Assembly: GCF_003725795.1 (NCBI RefSeq)
Contig: NZ_RBEE01000023.1
Coordinates: forward strand, 372,001 to 436,000
Source of the DNA: Pedobacter jejuensis
GTDB lineage: Bacteria; Bacteroidota; Bacteroidia; Sphingobacteriales; Sphingobacteriaceae
Reading direction: 5' to 3'
Length of the DNA stretch: 64,000 nucleotides
Shown: positions 42,363 through 51,890 of the stretch, piece after piece
Numbering within the stretch: position 1 is the first letter of the stretch
Layout of the letters: each line of letters begins with the position of its first letter
The notes under the pieces: model-generated
What the model was told of the DNA's origin: nothing
The model's input: only the letters and a program-made list of their open reading frames with translations
The model's database searches: none
Position numbers and translations under genes: made by a program

Positions 42363-42926
42363 TTAATTCAAACTTGGGTCTGTAGGAAAATTGCTTACGT
42401 GAGCATATTTAGGACTTAAATTTACAATTACATCCCTCCATAATTTTTCATCATCGCTCCCAAAAATAATATCAGGATGAGAAACATCGCTCACCATCCA
42501 GGCATTTTCTTCAATCTCTTTAACTAACTGACCTTCATCCCAGCCAGAATATCCAATAAAAAATTTAACCTCATCTTCTTCAATAGCATTAGAATTGATA
42601 AGTATTTTCAAAGTTTCGAAATTACCGCCCCAATAAATACCATTGCCAATTTCCTCCCCACTTTGCATTTTATCAAAACTCCTGTGGATGAAGTGAATGG
42701 TATCAACACCAACAGGACCGCCGAAATAGATTTGATTACCTGCTTCCCACAAATCTTTTACAACATCTTTTAACAACAAATTTCCAAATTGGTTAAGTAT
42801 GTAACCAACTGAACCTACATCGCTATGTTCTGTTAGTAAAATTACCGATCTTTTAAAATTTGGGTCGGCCATGAAGGGCTCAGAAATAAGTAATCGGCCA
42901 GTTTTTGGTTTTATATTATTAAGCAT
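42363..42926 (-). CDS. YqgE/AlgH family protein
   Basis: A 187-residue protein of the YqgE (UPF0301/AlgH) family. Marks are GRLLISEPFMADPNFKRSV at the N-terminus, the GYILNQFGN block, the YFGGPVGVDTIHFIH block and SGWDEGQLVKEIEENAW. I chose ATG 42926 because the eight codons upstream overlap the pdxH promoter. The biochemical role is unknown in most bacteria. It is divergent from pdxH and convergent with purE. Confidence 0.9.
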   Translation of the reverse strand: MLNNIKPKTGRLLISEPFMADPNFKRSVILLTEHSDVGSVGYILNQFGNLLLKDVVKDLWEAGNQIYFGGPVGVDTIHFIHRSFDKMQSGEEIGNGIYWGGNFETLKILINSNAIEEDEVKFFIGYSGWDEGQLVKEIEENAWMVSDVSHPDIIFGSDDEKLWRDVIVNLSPKYAHVSNFPTDPSLN

Positions 42927-42937
42927 TACGATTATCG

Positions 42938-42968
42938 TTTGAAGCACCATAAAAGATGCCTATTTTTG
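42938..42968 (+). promoter_or_regulatory. pdxH promoter predicting a leaderless mRNA
   Basis: TTTG (42938-42941), a 19-base spacer, then TATTTTTG (42961-42968): a full -33/-7 match. The ATG of pdxH begins only three bases after the -7 box, so initiation at the usual distance would fall on the A of ATG. Confidence 0.68.
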
Positions 42969-42971
42969 TTT

Positions 42972-43622
42972 ATGCAAGTTACAAATGAATTTCTACAAAA
43001 CCTGCGCCAAGATTATAAAAGCGCAACGTTGGATGAAGCTGACGTAGATAATAATCCAATAAATCAATTTAAAAAATGGTTCGATAATGCTGTTGAAGCC
43101 GAAGTTTACGAACCTAACGCAATGACTTTGGCTACCGCCGATAAAGCAGGAAAGCCCGATGCCAGAATTGTATTGTTAAAAGGTGTAGATGAAAACGGAT
43201 TTAGATTTTTCACAAATTATTTAAGTGCTAAAGGCAAGGAACTAAAAAGAAATCCCTATGCAGCTCTGGTTTTCTTTTGGTCTGATTTAGAAAGACAAGT
43301 TAGGGTTGAAGGAACAGTAGAAAAATTAGACAAAGAAACTTCGGAAGAATACTTTATCACCCGACCAGTTGCCAGTCAGATTGGTGCAGTAGCTTCGCCA
43401 CAAAGCCAAATCATTCCAGACAGGAAATTTTTAGAAGAAAAATTTGAAGATTTAAAGTTAAAAAGTAATAACAAAAACATCGCAAAACCTGCACATTGGG
43501 GTGGCTATATTGTTAAACCTACCCGAATAGAATTTTGGCAAGGTAGAAGAAGCAGACTTCATGATAGAATAAATTTTGAATTAGTTAAAGGCAGTTGGGT
43601 TAAAACAAGATTAGCCCCATAG
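42972..43622 (+). CDS. pdxH: Pyridoxamine 5'-phosphate oxidase
   Basis: FMN enzyme that oxidises pyridoxine or pyridoxamine phosphate to PLP. Marks are EPNAMTLATADKAGKPDARIVLLKG, RFFTNYLSAKGKEL, ALVFFWSDLERQVRVEG and the C-terminal PTRIEFWQGRRSRLHDRINF signature (each a family block, parts overlapping the FMN site). I chose ATG 42972 (216 residues), matching the usual N-terminus; a further 11 upstream codons run through the promoter. It is a single gene. Confidence 0.94.
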   Translation: MQVTNEFLQNLRQDYKSATLDEADVDNNPINQFKKWFDNAVEAEVYEPNAMTLATADKAGKPDARIVLLKGVDENGFRFFTNYLSAKGKELKRNPYAALVFFWSDLERQVRVEGTVEKLDKETSEEYFITRPVASQIGAVASPQSQIIPDRKFLEEKFEDLKLKSNNKNIAKPAHWGGYIVKPTRIEFWQGRRSRLHDRINFELVKGSWVKTRLAP

Positions 43623-43727
43623 CATTGGTATAAATGTAAAAAAAGATTTAGCATGCGGTCAAAATCTCTTCTTTACACTACTCAATAACAAGCAAAATTC
43701 TATTTCTATTAATAAAACTTAAACCAA

Positions 43728-44624
43728 ATGATAAATAATATTTCTGTAATAGGTTCTGGAACAATGGGCAATGGTATTGCGCACACTTTTGCTCAATTTG
43801 GTTATTCTGTAAATTTGATAGATATTAATCAAAGTGCATTAGACAAAGCTTTACAAACTATTACCAAAAACCTTGATAGGCAGGTTGCTAAAGGAACACT
43901 TTCAGAACATCAAAAATCTGAGACTTTAGCAAATATTAAAACGCATACAAACATTGAAGCTGGTGTAAAAAATGCTGATTTAGTTGTTGAGGCAGCAACT
44001 GAAAATGTAGATTTAAAGCTTAAAATATTCAAGGATTTAGATGCCTTTGCTCCTGCTGAAGCAATTTTGGCATCTAATACATCGTCAATTTCTATTACTC
44101 AAATTGCTGCTGTAACCAATCGTGGCGATAAAGTAATTGGAATGCATTTTATGAATCCTGTTCCGGTGATGAAATTAGTAGAAGTGATTCGTGGGTACCA
44201 AACTAGCGATGAAACCACTGATACCATTATGACACTTTCGGAAAGTTTGCAGAAAACACCTGTTGAAGTAAATGATTATCCTGGTTTTGTAGCCAACAGA
44301 ATTTTAATGCCGATGATTAATGAAGCAATTTATACACTTTACGAAGGCGTTGCAGGTGTTTATGAAATTGATACCGTAATGAAACTAGGTATGGCACACC
44401 CGATGGGGCCACTTCAACTAGCCGATTTTATCGGCTTAGATGTTTGTTTGGCTATTTTAAAAGTGCTGCATGATGGATTTGGTAATCCGAAATATGCACC
44501 TTGTCCGCTTTTAGTAAATATGGTTGCTGCAGGCAAAAAAGGTGCAAAAACTGGTGAAGGTTTTTACACTTATACATCAGGTTCAAAAGATTTGATAGTT
44601 GCCAACAAATTTAAGAAATCCTAA
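43728..44624 (+). CDS. 3-hydroxybutyryl-CoA dehydrogenase
   Basis: NAD-dependent 3-hydroxyacyl-CoA dehydrogenase of 298 residues, the stand-alone HBDH type. The Rossmann loop is [17 protein letters not shown] (about 6-22). The catalytic histidine lies in [17 protein letters not shown], and the C-terminal domain has [20 protein letters not shown] and [15 protein letters not shown]. It works in butyrate-type or fatty-acid oxidation pathways. Its stop is 31 bases before the ruvB start, and the ruvB -7 box lies between them. Confidence 0.93.
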   Translation: MINNISVIGSGTMGNGIAHTFAQFGYSVNLIDINQSALDKALQTITKNLDRQVAKGTLSEHQKSETLANIKTHTNIEAGVKNADLVVEAATENVDLKLKIFKDLDAFAPAEAILASNTSSISITQIAAVTNRGDKVIGMHFMNPVPVMKLVEVIRGYQTSDETTDTIMTLSESLQKTPVEVNDYPGFVANRILMPMINEAIYTLYEGVAGVYEIDTVMKLGMAHPMGPLQLADFIGLDVCLAILKVLHDGFGNPKYAPCPLLVNMVAAGKKGAKTGEGFYTYTSGSKDLIVANKFKKS

Positions 44625-44643
44625 TTTTTTTAGCATTAAATTT

Positions 44644-44651
44644 TATATTTG
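44644..44651 (+). promoter_or_regulatory. -7 box four bases before ruvB
   Basis: TATATTTG fits TAnnTTTG; the ruvB ATG follows after CTGT. It predicts a leaderless ruvB mRNA independent of the upstream gene. No TTG at 17-23 bases. Confidence 0.45.
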
Positions 44652-44655
44652 CTGT

Positions 44656-45678
44656 ATGAACGAAAATCTTGACCCTGAAGCGAGCAACCTAACCCCTACC
44701 GATAGAGATATTGAAAGGGTTTTGCGACCACAAGCTTTTGAAGATTTTACGGGACAAGAAAAAGTAATGGAAAACTTACGGATTTTTGTTCAGGCAGCAA
44801 AACTGCGTGGTGAAGCATTAGATCACGTTTTACTTCATGGTCCACCGGGGTTAGGAAAAACAACCTTATCGTATATTATTGCCAACGAAATGGGCGCCGG
44901 AATAAAAGTTACATCTGGCCCTGTTTTGGATAAACCTGGAGATTTAGCCGGTTTACTAACTGGTTTAGATACCGGAGATATTCTTTTCATTGATGAAATT
45001 CACCGCTTATCTCCGTTGGTAGAAGAATATTTATACTCGGCAATGGAAGATTTCAAAATCGACATTATGCTGGAAACTGGACCAAATGCTCGTTCGGTAC
45101 AAATATCTTTAAATCCTTTTACGCTTGTTGGTGCCACTACCCGTTCGGGTTTACTTACCGCACCATTACGTGCTCGTTTTGGTATAAATGCCAGATTGGC
45201 TTATTACGATGCGAAATTGTTGACCACTATTGTTTTGCGTTCATCAGATATTTTAAAAACACCAATTAATGATGAAGGTGCTTACGAAATAGCAAGGAGA
45301 AGCCGTGGAACACCTCGTATTGCCAATGCATTGCTTCGTAGAACCAGAGATTTTGCTCAAATAAAAGGAAATGGAAACATCGATACCGAAATAGCCCGTT
45401 ACGCTTTAAACGCACTTAACGTTGATGAGCATGGTTTAGATGAAATGGATAATAAGATTTTAGTGACCATTATTGATAAGTTTAAAGGTGGACCAGTTGG
45501 ATTAAAAACCATCGCAACTGCCGTTGGCGAAGATGAAGGTACAATTGAAGAAGTTTACGAACCATTCTTGATTCAGGAAGGTTACATTATGCGAACTTCT
45601 CGCGGAAGAGAAGTAACCGAAGCTGCTTACAAACACTTAAAGAAAATCTACCCAGGGCAAACCGGAAAGTTGTTTTAA
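44656..45678 (+). CDS. ruvB: Holliday junction branch migration helicase RuvB
   Basis: AAA+ motor of the RuvAB complex that migrates Holliday junctions during recombination. Marks are [19 protein letters not shown], Walker [11 protein letters not shown], Walker [12 protein letters not shown], sensor [17 protein letters not shown] and the C-terminal winged-helix with GPVGLKTIA and [12 protein letters not shown] chose ATG 44656 (340 residues, [11 protein letters not shown]); the frame runs 19 codons further upstream through the -7 box and has no family similarity there. It is a single gene. Confidence 0.96.
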   Translation: MNENLDPEASNLTPTDRDIERVLRPQAFEDFTGQEKVMENLRIFVQAAKLRGEALDHVLLHGPPGLGKTTLSYIIANEMGAGIKVTSGPVLDKPGDLAGLLTGLDTGDILFIDEIHRLSPLVEEYLYSAMEDFKIDIMLETGPNARSVQISLNPFTLVGATTRSGLLTAPLRARFGINARLAYYDAKLLTTIVLRSSDILKTPINDEGAYEIARRSRGTPRIANALLRRTRDFAQIKGNGNIDTEIARYALNALNVDEHGLDEMDNKILVTIIDKFKGGPVGLKTIATAVGEDEGTIEEVYEPFLIQEGYIMRTSRGREVTEAAYKHLKKIYPGQTGKLF

Positions 45679-45728
45679 GGTAGGATTTGAGCTTTTTGTT
45701 TTGCAGAAACTTTGTTTTTAAACGGGAT

Positions 45729-45797
45729 GATAGCGATATCCTTTTTTGATATTCCTTCGACAAGCTGAGGATGCCAATGCCAAAAAAGATATAGCGA
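45729..45797. repeat. Inverted repeat downstream of ruvB
   Basis: Left arm around GCGATATCCTTTTTTG (45733-45748) and right arm CAAAAAAGATATAGCGA (45781-45797) pair with one bulged base. The loop holds CCTTCGACAAGCTGAGGATG, which resembles the CTTCGACAAGCTCAG segment at 20228. A 60-codon frame through it is not considered a gene. Confidence 0.5.
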
Positions 45798-45924
45798 ACA
45801 GCCCGGCTGTATTAACAAAAGAATTTGTTGCTTTCATTTTCAAAAACTCTCATCAAATTTTAGACTTTATTTTTACAAACATTAAATGCATTTATCCGTT
45901 GGATAAGTGTAAAACCAACAAATT

Positions 45925-47433
45925 ATGAATATTGAATTACGTAAGTTAACGCTCGAAGATTATGCCGATTTAAAAGATTCTATGACCCAGGCTTACGATA
46001 GTATGGGTGGTTCTATTTGGCCAAAATCAAGCATCGCTAAACTTTTAAATATTTTTCCTGAAGGTCAGCTTTGCATTGCAGTAGATGAAAAGGTTGTAGC
46101 ATGTTCTTTAGCCATCATTGTGCAATACGACGAATATGGCGACAGGCACACATACAAATTAATTACTGGCGATTACTCTTTTACCACACACGACACAAAT
46201 GGAGATACTTTATATGGGATTGAAATTTTTGTTCACCCCGATTTCCGTGGTTTACGTTTAGGCAGAAGATTATACGAAGCCCGCAAGGAGCTTTGTGAAA
46301 GTTTAAATTTAAAAAGTATTATTGCAGGTGGCAGAATTCCGGGTTACCACACGTACTCAGAAACTTTGACACCAAGGCAATACATCGATAAAGTTAAGGC
46401 TAAGGAAATTTACGATCCTACGTTGACGTTCCAGATCTCTAATGATTTTCACGTTAGAAAAGTTTTAAAAAATTATCTCCCAGGTGATAAAGAATCAAAA
46501 GAATACGCAACCCTGATAGAATGGAATAATATTTACTATCAAGGTATTGATGCTTCTGCCCGCTCAGCTATGACCATTAGGTTAGGTTTAGTACAATGGG
46601 AAATGCGTTTGTTTCCAGATATGGATGCATTTTATGAGCAGGTAGAATTTTTTGTTGATGCGCTAAGTGGATACAAATCAGATTTCATCCTATTTCCCGA
46701 GTTATTTAACACGCCACTGCTTCAGCCATACAATCATTTACCAGAGATTGAGGCGATGCGTAAACTTGCTGAAAAGACTAAGGAAATTGTAGATAGAATG
46801 CATGAATACGCATTGAGTTACAATGTGAATATTATTACTGGTAGTATGCCTTTACTAGAAGGAAACAAACTGTATAATGTTACTTATTTGTGCCACAGAA
46901 CGGGTAAAATCGATGAATATCGCAAAATTCACATCACCCCTAACGAACAGAAATACTATGGGATGATTGGTGGAGATAAGGTAAAAGTTTTTGATACCGA
47001 TTGCGGTAAAGTGGGTATTTTAATCTGCTATGATGTTGAATTCCCGGAGCTTAGCAGAATTTATGCAGACCAAGGAATGCAAATTCTTTTTGTTCCATTT
47101 TTAACGGATACTCAAAATGGATATACCAGGGTAAGACATTGCGCACAAGCAAGAGCAATTGAAAATGAGTGCTATGTTGCAATTGCAGGTTGCGTTGGTA
47201 ATTTACCTAAAGTGAATAACATGGATATTCAGTTTGCGCAATCAGCAGTATTTACGCCGTCAGATTTTGCCTTCCCTACAAATTCTGTAAAAGCAGAAGC
47301 AACGCCAAATACGGAAATGGTTTTGGTAGTAGACGTGGATTTACATTTGCTGGATGAACTACATCATTATGGTACGGTAAAAATTTTGAAAGACAGACGA
47401 ACAGATTTGTATCAAACAAAATTGCTGAAATAA
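45925..47433 (+). CDS. GNAT acetyltransferase-nitrilase (carbon-nitrogen hydrolase) fusion
   Basis: A two-domain cytosolic protein of 502 residues. Residues about 1-180 are a GNAT domain (FVHPDFRGLRLGRRLYEARK is the acetyl-CoA loop). Residues about 215-500 are a nitrilase-family amidohydrolase with the catalytic triad Glu in FILFPELF, Lys in EYRKIHITPNE and Cys in VGILICYDVEFPEL. Such fusions are known in several bacterial phyla; the substrate is not established. No repair or nucleotide gene lies next to it. A bidirectional terminator follows. Confidence 0.9.
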   Translation: MNIELRKLTLEDYADLKDSMTQAYDSMGGSIWPKSSIAKLLNIFPEGQLCIAVDEKVVACSLAIIVQYDEYGDRHTYKLITGDYSFTTHDTNGDTLYGIEIFVHPDFRGLRLGRRLYEARKELCESLNLKSIIAGGRIPGYHTYSETLTPRQYIDKVKAKEIYDPTLTFQISNDFHVRKVLKNYLPGDKESKEYATLIEWNNIYYQGIDASARSAMTIRLGLVQWEMRLFPDMDAFYEQVEFFVDALSGYKSDFILFPELFNTPLLQPYNHLPEIEAMRKLAEKTKEIVDRMHEYALSYNVNIITGSMPLLEGNKLYNVTYLCHRTGKIDEYRKIHITPNEQKYYGMIGGDKVKVFDTDCGKVGILICYDVEFPELSRIYADQGMQILFVPFLTDTQNGYTRVRHCAQARAIENECYVAIAGCVGNLPKVNNMDIQFAQSAVFTPSDFAFPTNSVKAEATPNTEMVLVVDVDLHLLDELHHYGTVKILKDRRTDLYQTKLLK

Positions 47434-47445
47434 AAATAGACAAAA

Positions 47446-47477
47446 AAAATGCCGGTCACATCACTAACCGGCATTTT
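47446..47477. terminator. Bidirectional terminator between convergent genes
   Basis: AAAATGCCGGT (47446-47456) pairs perfectly with ACCGGCATTTT (47467-47477) around a ten-base loop, with A-rich and T-rich flanks that serve both the nitrilase gene and the small minus-strand gene. Confidence 0.8.
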
Positions 47478-47493
47478 AAATTTACTAAAGCTA

Positions 47494-47700
47494 TTATTTT
47501 CGAAGTACGAACCAAACAATTAGGCCGATTATTACTGCAACAGGCAAAATCCATTTTAATACAGAACCCGCTCCATTTTCATCTTTCTCAGTAACTGCAG
47601 GTTTTGCAGGACCAGGATTATCTTTGTGACTTTCGTAATCTTTTTCTATCGGTTTCGGAGCTTCTCCGCTTTCGGTATGTTTTGGATCTACATTTTCCAT
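47494..47700 (-). CDS. Small C-terminally anchored membrane protein
   Basis: A 68-residue protein: residues 1-45 are polar, proline- and acid-rich (SGEAPKPIEKDYESHKDN, then PAKPAVTEKDENGAG). A single C-terminal helix follows (about 47-66, LKWILPVAVIIGLIVWFVL), ending in RK. This is the layout of a tail-anchored protein with a disordered cytoplasmic or periplasmic part. No family recognised. It has its own terminator and lies between convergent and divergent neighbours, which supports an independent gene. Confidence 0.68.
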   Translation of the reverse strand: MENVDPKHTESGEAPKPIEKDYESHKDNPGPAKPAVTEKDENGAGSVLKWILPVAVIIGLIVWFVLRK

Positions 47701-47831
47701 TATCTAAAATTTTATCGCGTAAAATAAACTTTATGATTTCTGATGTTAATTAGATTTCAAAAGTTTGGGTTTATTAATTTAGTTTCAAGAGAACAACAAG
47801 CAATAAAGCAAAAGGTTTTAAATCTAAGCCC

Positions 47832-47839
47832 TATCTTTG
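47832..47839 (+). promoter_or_regulatory. -7 box for queG
   Basis: TATCTTTG fits TAnnTTTG and ends seven bases before the queG ATG, so the 5' leader would be at most a few bases. No clear -33 TTG. Confidence 0.42.
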
Positions 47840-47846
47840 TATATTA

Positions 47847-48785
47847 ATGTTTAACAATTCTTCAAAATATAGCCAGCTAATAAAAGATGAAGCCATAAGA
47901 TTGGGCTTTATCGGATGCGGAATTTCAAAAGCAGAATTTTTAGAAACCGAAGCGCCACGATTAGAGCAGTGGTTAAATATGAACCATCATGGTGAAATGA
48001 AGTACATGGAAAACTACTTCGATAAAAGACTAGATCCACGGTTGCTGGTAGATGGCGCTAAATCTGTTATATCACTTTCGCTAAATTACTATACTGATGA
48101 TAAACAGAATGATCCGGAAGCTCCAAAAATCTCAAAATATGCATACGGACAAGATTATCATTCGGTTATCAAAGAAAAACTTAAAGCGCTATTAATTTTT
48201 ATCGAAGAAAATATAGGAGAAGTTGGTGGAAGAGCTTTTGTTGATTCTGCACCTGTTTTAGATAGAGCTTGGGCGCAACGTTCGGGCATTGGCTGGATTG
48301 GAAAAAACTCTAATTTGATAAGCAAGCAAAATGGTTCATTCTTTTTCTTAGCCGAATTGATTGTCGATCTAGAGTTGGATTATGATAGCCCTTTTCATAC
48401 AGATCATTGCGGCACATGTACCCGATGTTTAGATGCCTGCCCTACTGATGCCATTATCTCGCCCCAGGTTGTTGATGGTTCCAAATGTATATCTTATTTA
48501 ACTATCGAACTAAAAAACGAAATACCGGTTGAGTTCAAAGACAAAATGGACAATTGGATGTTCGGATGCGATATTTGTCAGGATGTTTGTCCGTGGAACA
48601 GATTTTCTAAAGCACATAATGAAGATGCATTTAAGGCAGACAATGGTTTGCTTGAATTAAATGCAAAAGAGCTAACAGAAATTACGGATGAGGTTTTTAG
48701 AAAGGTTTTTAAGGGTTCAGCTGTAAAACGAACAAAGTTTGCAGGTTTAAAAAGAAATATTGATTTTTTGAAATCTACTGAATGA
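47847..48785 (+). CDS. queG: Epoxyqueuosine reductase
   Basis: Reduces epoxyqueuosine to queuosine in tRNA, using cobalamin and two iron-sulfur clusters. The 312-residue protein has the DUF1730 N-terminal part ([12 protein letters not shown], then YHSVIKEKL) and [17 protein letters not shown]. Two 4Fe-4S motifs follow, [16 protein letters not shown] and [11 protein letters not shown]. It is shorter than E. coli QueG because it lacks the C-terminal HEAT-like repeats, as in many Bacteroidota. It is a single gene with a near-leaderless promoter. Confidence 0.94.
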   Translation: MFNNSSKYSQLIKDEAIRLGFIGCGISKAEFLETEAPRLEQWLNMNHHGEMKYMENYFDKRLDPRLLVDGAKSVISLSLNYYTDDKQNDPEAPKISKYAYGQDYHSVIKEKLKALLIFIEENIGEVGGRAFVDSAPVLDRAWAQRSGIGWIGKNSNLISKQNGSFFFLAELIVDLELDYDSPFHTDHCGTCTRCLDACPTDAIISPQVVDGSKCISYLTIELKNEIPVEFKDKMDNWMFGCDICQDVCPWNRFSKAHNEDAFKADNGLLELNAKELTEITDEVFRKVFKGSAVKRTKFAGLKRNIDFLKSTE

Positions 48786-48860
48786 AATTAAAGTAACTGT
48801 GAGGACCGAAACAATTTTATCGTATTAAAATTACTTGATTAACCTCGCAGTGACTAAGAA

Positions 48861-50720
48861 TTAATTTACCGAAAAACTATTATCAGATTTAACTTTATCA
48901 GGCGTATGCGGATTTCCCATCACAACCTTATTTAATTTTTTAGTTGTTTTAATTTCAATGGTAGTTTGGTTGTTTCCTTTTTCCCAAACACCTATTGTAC
49001 TGTGATTTTTTTCTGTAGACGAATCATCATAAGTAAGCATCAAATCTATCGGTAAAGCTTTGACGCCTTTATTTTCCACCACTATTGCATAGCCCGAATC
49101 TGTTTTCGTTACAGATTTTATAGACATATCAAGCACTCCGCCATCAAAAAACCAGGGTTTCCAAAACCAATTTAAATCTTTTCCACTTCCTTGATTCATG
49201 CTATAAAAGAAATCGTAAGGCATGGGGTGTTTGCCATTCCAGTTTTTAATATAATTATGTAATGCTTTGGTAAACAACTCATCACCCAAGTAATCTTTAA
49301 CAAAAAGATAAGCTAGACCAGGTTTCGGATAGGAATTTGTAAATGATCCTGAACCTTTTAAATCTGGTGTTAAAGTCATTATTGGCGAATCATCTTTTCC
49401 ACCAGAACTCGAGGCCGTAGGTTGAATACCATATTCATCAACAATGGATGAATCAATCATAGGAGAGATCAGCCACTCACCTATCGTTGCCCAGCCTTCA
49501 TCCATCCAACCATATTTGGTTTCGTTAATACCCATGTAAAAAGGAAACATGGTATGAAAAATTTCATGGTCGGTTAGCGTAATTACATCTTCGCGTTTAT
49601 CAACCGGGTTATCATTTACCATCATTGGATATTCCATTTGATCTAAACCATCAAAAACAGTTTCGTGGTTATAAGGGTAAGGCCATTTCGGAAATTTATA
49701 ACTCATTGCCTCTACAGTTTTACGTGCAAAATCAATTACTTCGTAGTAATCTTTGTGTTTAGGATTAAAAACTGCATCAACCCGAGTACGTCTTTTTGTT
49801 AATGAATCGACAACCAAACTTGATGATTTCCATAGATAATGATCGCTCAATGCAAAAACGAAATCGGTTACGTTTTTAGCTTCAAATTTAAAAGTATTAA
49901 AGGGCTTAGTTTGCGTCACTCTTTTAGTAGCTAGGTCGGCTTCCGTAATTACATCAATTACGGCGTCGTTCTTTTCTGCCGAAACTATTCTGGATACGAT
50001 TTCCTTTTGAAAAACATCAGAAGCATTTTTTAAGTCACCTGTAGCCCAAACGCCGTAACCTCCGGGAACAGTTACTTCCGCATTAAAATTATCAAAATCA
50101 TTATAAAACTCTTCTGCACCTGTGTATGGATATTTATTCCAGCCATCAACATCATCATAAACCGCAATTCTCGGAAAGAAGTAAGCAACAAAATGTGAAC
50201 CTTCATCTACCTGACCTGTACGCATGTGCGAACCCTTATTTAAAGTGTAGTTGTAGGCTATTGCAAATTTGATGGTTTTACCAGGTAAAACGGACGGAAC
50301 TTTTACAGTCATGTTCGTCCCATCTACATTAAAATCTTTTATATCCTTTCCGTTGGCATTTAATTTTTCTATAGTGACACCTTCACCCAAATCAGCTTCG
50401 GCAAACCGAGCTTTTCGAGGTGTTCCTTTTTTATATAGATTTGGATAAAGTTTAAACCAAATTTCTTTTAAAGTATCCGGACTATTATTGGTATAAACCA
50501 CATCAACAGTTCCTTTTAACAATCGACTAATTGGATTAAAATCAACTTTTAACTTATAATCAGAGTGGTTTTGAAAATAATTTTTTCCAGGTTTACCATC
50601 TAAACTTCTTGTGGCTTTTTGATAAGTATTTTCAAAAACCGGCGCAATCGGAAGTGTTACCTGAGCATTTAAATAGAATGCTGATAATATTAAAACACTA
50701 AAAATTTTAATTGATTTCAT
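48861..50720 (-). CDS. Secreted M1-family metallopeptidase
   Basis: A zinc aminopeptidase-like enzyme of 619 residues with a signal peptide (MKSIKIFSVLILSAFYLNAQ). The catalytic motif HEIFH (385-389) lies in ITLTDHEIFHTMFPFYMG, and the third zinc ligand and helper glutamate lie in GWMDEGWATIGEW. The N-terminal beta domain spans about 40-290. I chose ATG 50720 since the ten codons upstream are not signal-like. No GxMEN motif of classical M1 enzymes is obvious; the region reads FDGLDQMEYPMM instead. It is 32 bases downstream of the exonuclease gene on the same strand. Confidence 0.87.
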   Translation of the reverse strand: MKSIKIFSVLILSAFYLNAQVTLPIAPVFENTYQKATRSLDGKPGKNYFQNHSDYKLKVDFNPISRLLKGTVDVVYTNNSPDTLKEIWFKLYPNLYKKGTPRKARFAEADLGEGVTIEKLNANGKDIKDFNVDGTNMTVKVPSVLPGKTIKFAIAYNYTLNKGSHMRTGQVDEGSHFVAYFFPRIAVYDDVDGWNKYPYTGAEEFYNDFDNFNAEVTVPGGYGVWATGDLKNASDVFQKEIVSRIVSAEKNDAVIDVITEADLATKRVTQTKPFNTFKFEAKNVTDFVFALSDHYLWKSSSLVVDSLTKRRTRVDAVFNPKHKDYYEVIDFARKTVEAMSYKFPKWPYPYNHETVFDGLDQMEYPMMVNDNPVDKREDVITLTDHEIFHTMFPFYMGINETKYGWMDEGWATIGEWLISPMIDSSIVDEYGIQPTASSSGGKDDSPIMTLTPDLKGSGSFTNSYPKPGLAYLFVKDYLGDELFTKALHNYIKNWNGKHPMPYDFFYSMNQGSGKDLNWFWKPWFFDGGVLDMSIKSVTKTDSGYAIVVENKGVKALPIDLMLTYDDSSTEKNHSTIGVWEKGNNQTTIEIKTTKKLNKVVMGNPHTPDKVKSDNSFSVN

Positions 50721-50752
50721 TAAAAAATAATGGGGATAATTTAAAAACAAAT

Positions 50753-51715
50753 CTACTTTCCGAATTTCATTTTCAGCTGCTCCAACATATCTGTATTGAT
50801 TGGTTCTGCTGGTTTTTCTACTGGCTTTGGTTTGTTGTATTGCGGTTTGTTATACTGCGGTTTATTTGCCGGGGCAGGATTTTGTGCTTTTGGTGCTTTA
50901 TTTTCGTTCTTTTTAGCATTAAATTTTGCCCATTCTTCATCCAGTTTTTTCTTTGTATAAAGCGGGAAATCACCTTGCTTCATCCATGCATAGTAACTTG
51001 GTTCTACACTAAAAACTTGTTCTGTAGTTTTGCCTTTATGCTTTCCAAAATTAAAACAAACTTCATCGTTATCGTTGTAAACCAACCTTCCGGCAAAATC
51101 TACCGGTTTATTAATATTAGTAAAAATATGTAACGCGTCTACATCGTTAACAACCGGGATACTTTTTACACCTTGTTTGCTTTCAAACTCGGTTTCTTTA
51201 TACATATCCAGCTGACCAAGCAAAACTTTATACGTTGCAATAACATCGGCTTCAGCGGCATGTGCATTTACCAAATCATCATTGCAATAAAATTTATAAG
51301 CAGCCTTTAAAGTGCGTTGTTCCATCTGGTGAAATATATTCTGCACATCAACAAACTTTCTTCCCGTCATATCAAAATTAACATCCGCACGTAGAAATTC
51401 TTCAAGCAACATCGGAATATCAAATTTATTCGAATTGTAACCAGCCAAATCGCTTTCACCTAAAAATTCGGCAATTTCTGCTGCCAGTTCTTTAAAGGTT
51501 TTCTCGTTTGCTATGTCTTCATCATAAATACCATGAATTAATGAAGTTTGCAACGGAATAGGCATTTCTGGATTAACACGCCAAGTTTTTATCGTTTCCG
51601 TTCCATCGGGCATTGCTTTTAAAATTGCTATTTCTACAATTCTATCAGCACCAACATTAATACCTGTTGCCTCTAAATCGAAAAAAGCTAAAGGGCGTTT
51701 TAAATTTAATTTCAT
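50753..51715 (-). CDS. DnaQ-like 3'-5' exonuclease with C-terminal extension
   Basis: A 320-residue DEDDh exonuclease. ExoI is FFDLEATGINVGADRIVEIA, ExoII is GYNSNKFDIPMLLEEF and ExoIII is NAHAAEADVIATYKVL. After the nuclease (about 1-180) comes a small domain with VCFNFGKHKGKTTEQVF. Next is a Pro/Asn/Lys-rich linker with the repeat NKPQYNKPQYNKP, and last a short helix TDMLEQLKMKFGK. FGKHKGK-type segments occur in other Bacteroidota exonucleases and may bind nucleic acid. Role in repair or proofreading cannot be separated here. Confidence 0.89.
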   Translation of the reverse strand: MKLNLKRPLAFFDLEATGINVGADRIVEIAILKAMPDGTETIKTWRVNPEMPIPLQTSLIHGIYDEDIANEKTFKELAAEIAEFLGESDLAGYNSNKFDIPMLLEEFLRADVNFDMTGRKFVDVQNIFHQMEQRTLKAAYKFYCNDDLVNAHAAEADVIATYKVLLGQLDMYKETEFESKQGVKSIPVVNDVDALHIFTNINKPVDFAGRLVYNDNDEVCFNFGKHKGKTTEQVFSVEPSYYAWMKQGDFPLYTKKKLDEEWAKFNAKKNENKAPKAQNPAPANKPQYNKPQYNKPKPVEKPAEPINTDMLEQLKMKFGK

Positions 51716-51890
51716 TGTTTATGGATGTAATTTCTGATATCAGATATCTTTAAATATTTCTATAACCAAAAGTGCTAAAAAGGTTTGGTTACTTATGTAA
51801 AACAGACTCATAATTTTGAAATATAATTAGCAATTTATTTTCGAATACAGCGCCGTAAATTTAAATTGCGGTTAATTAACTATCAAATAA

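Noticed and set aside
45746..45928. 60-codon frame after ruvB
   Set aside because: It runs through an inverted repeat and ends in the start of the next gene; the translation has no domain-like character.
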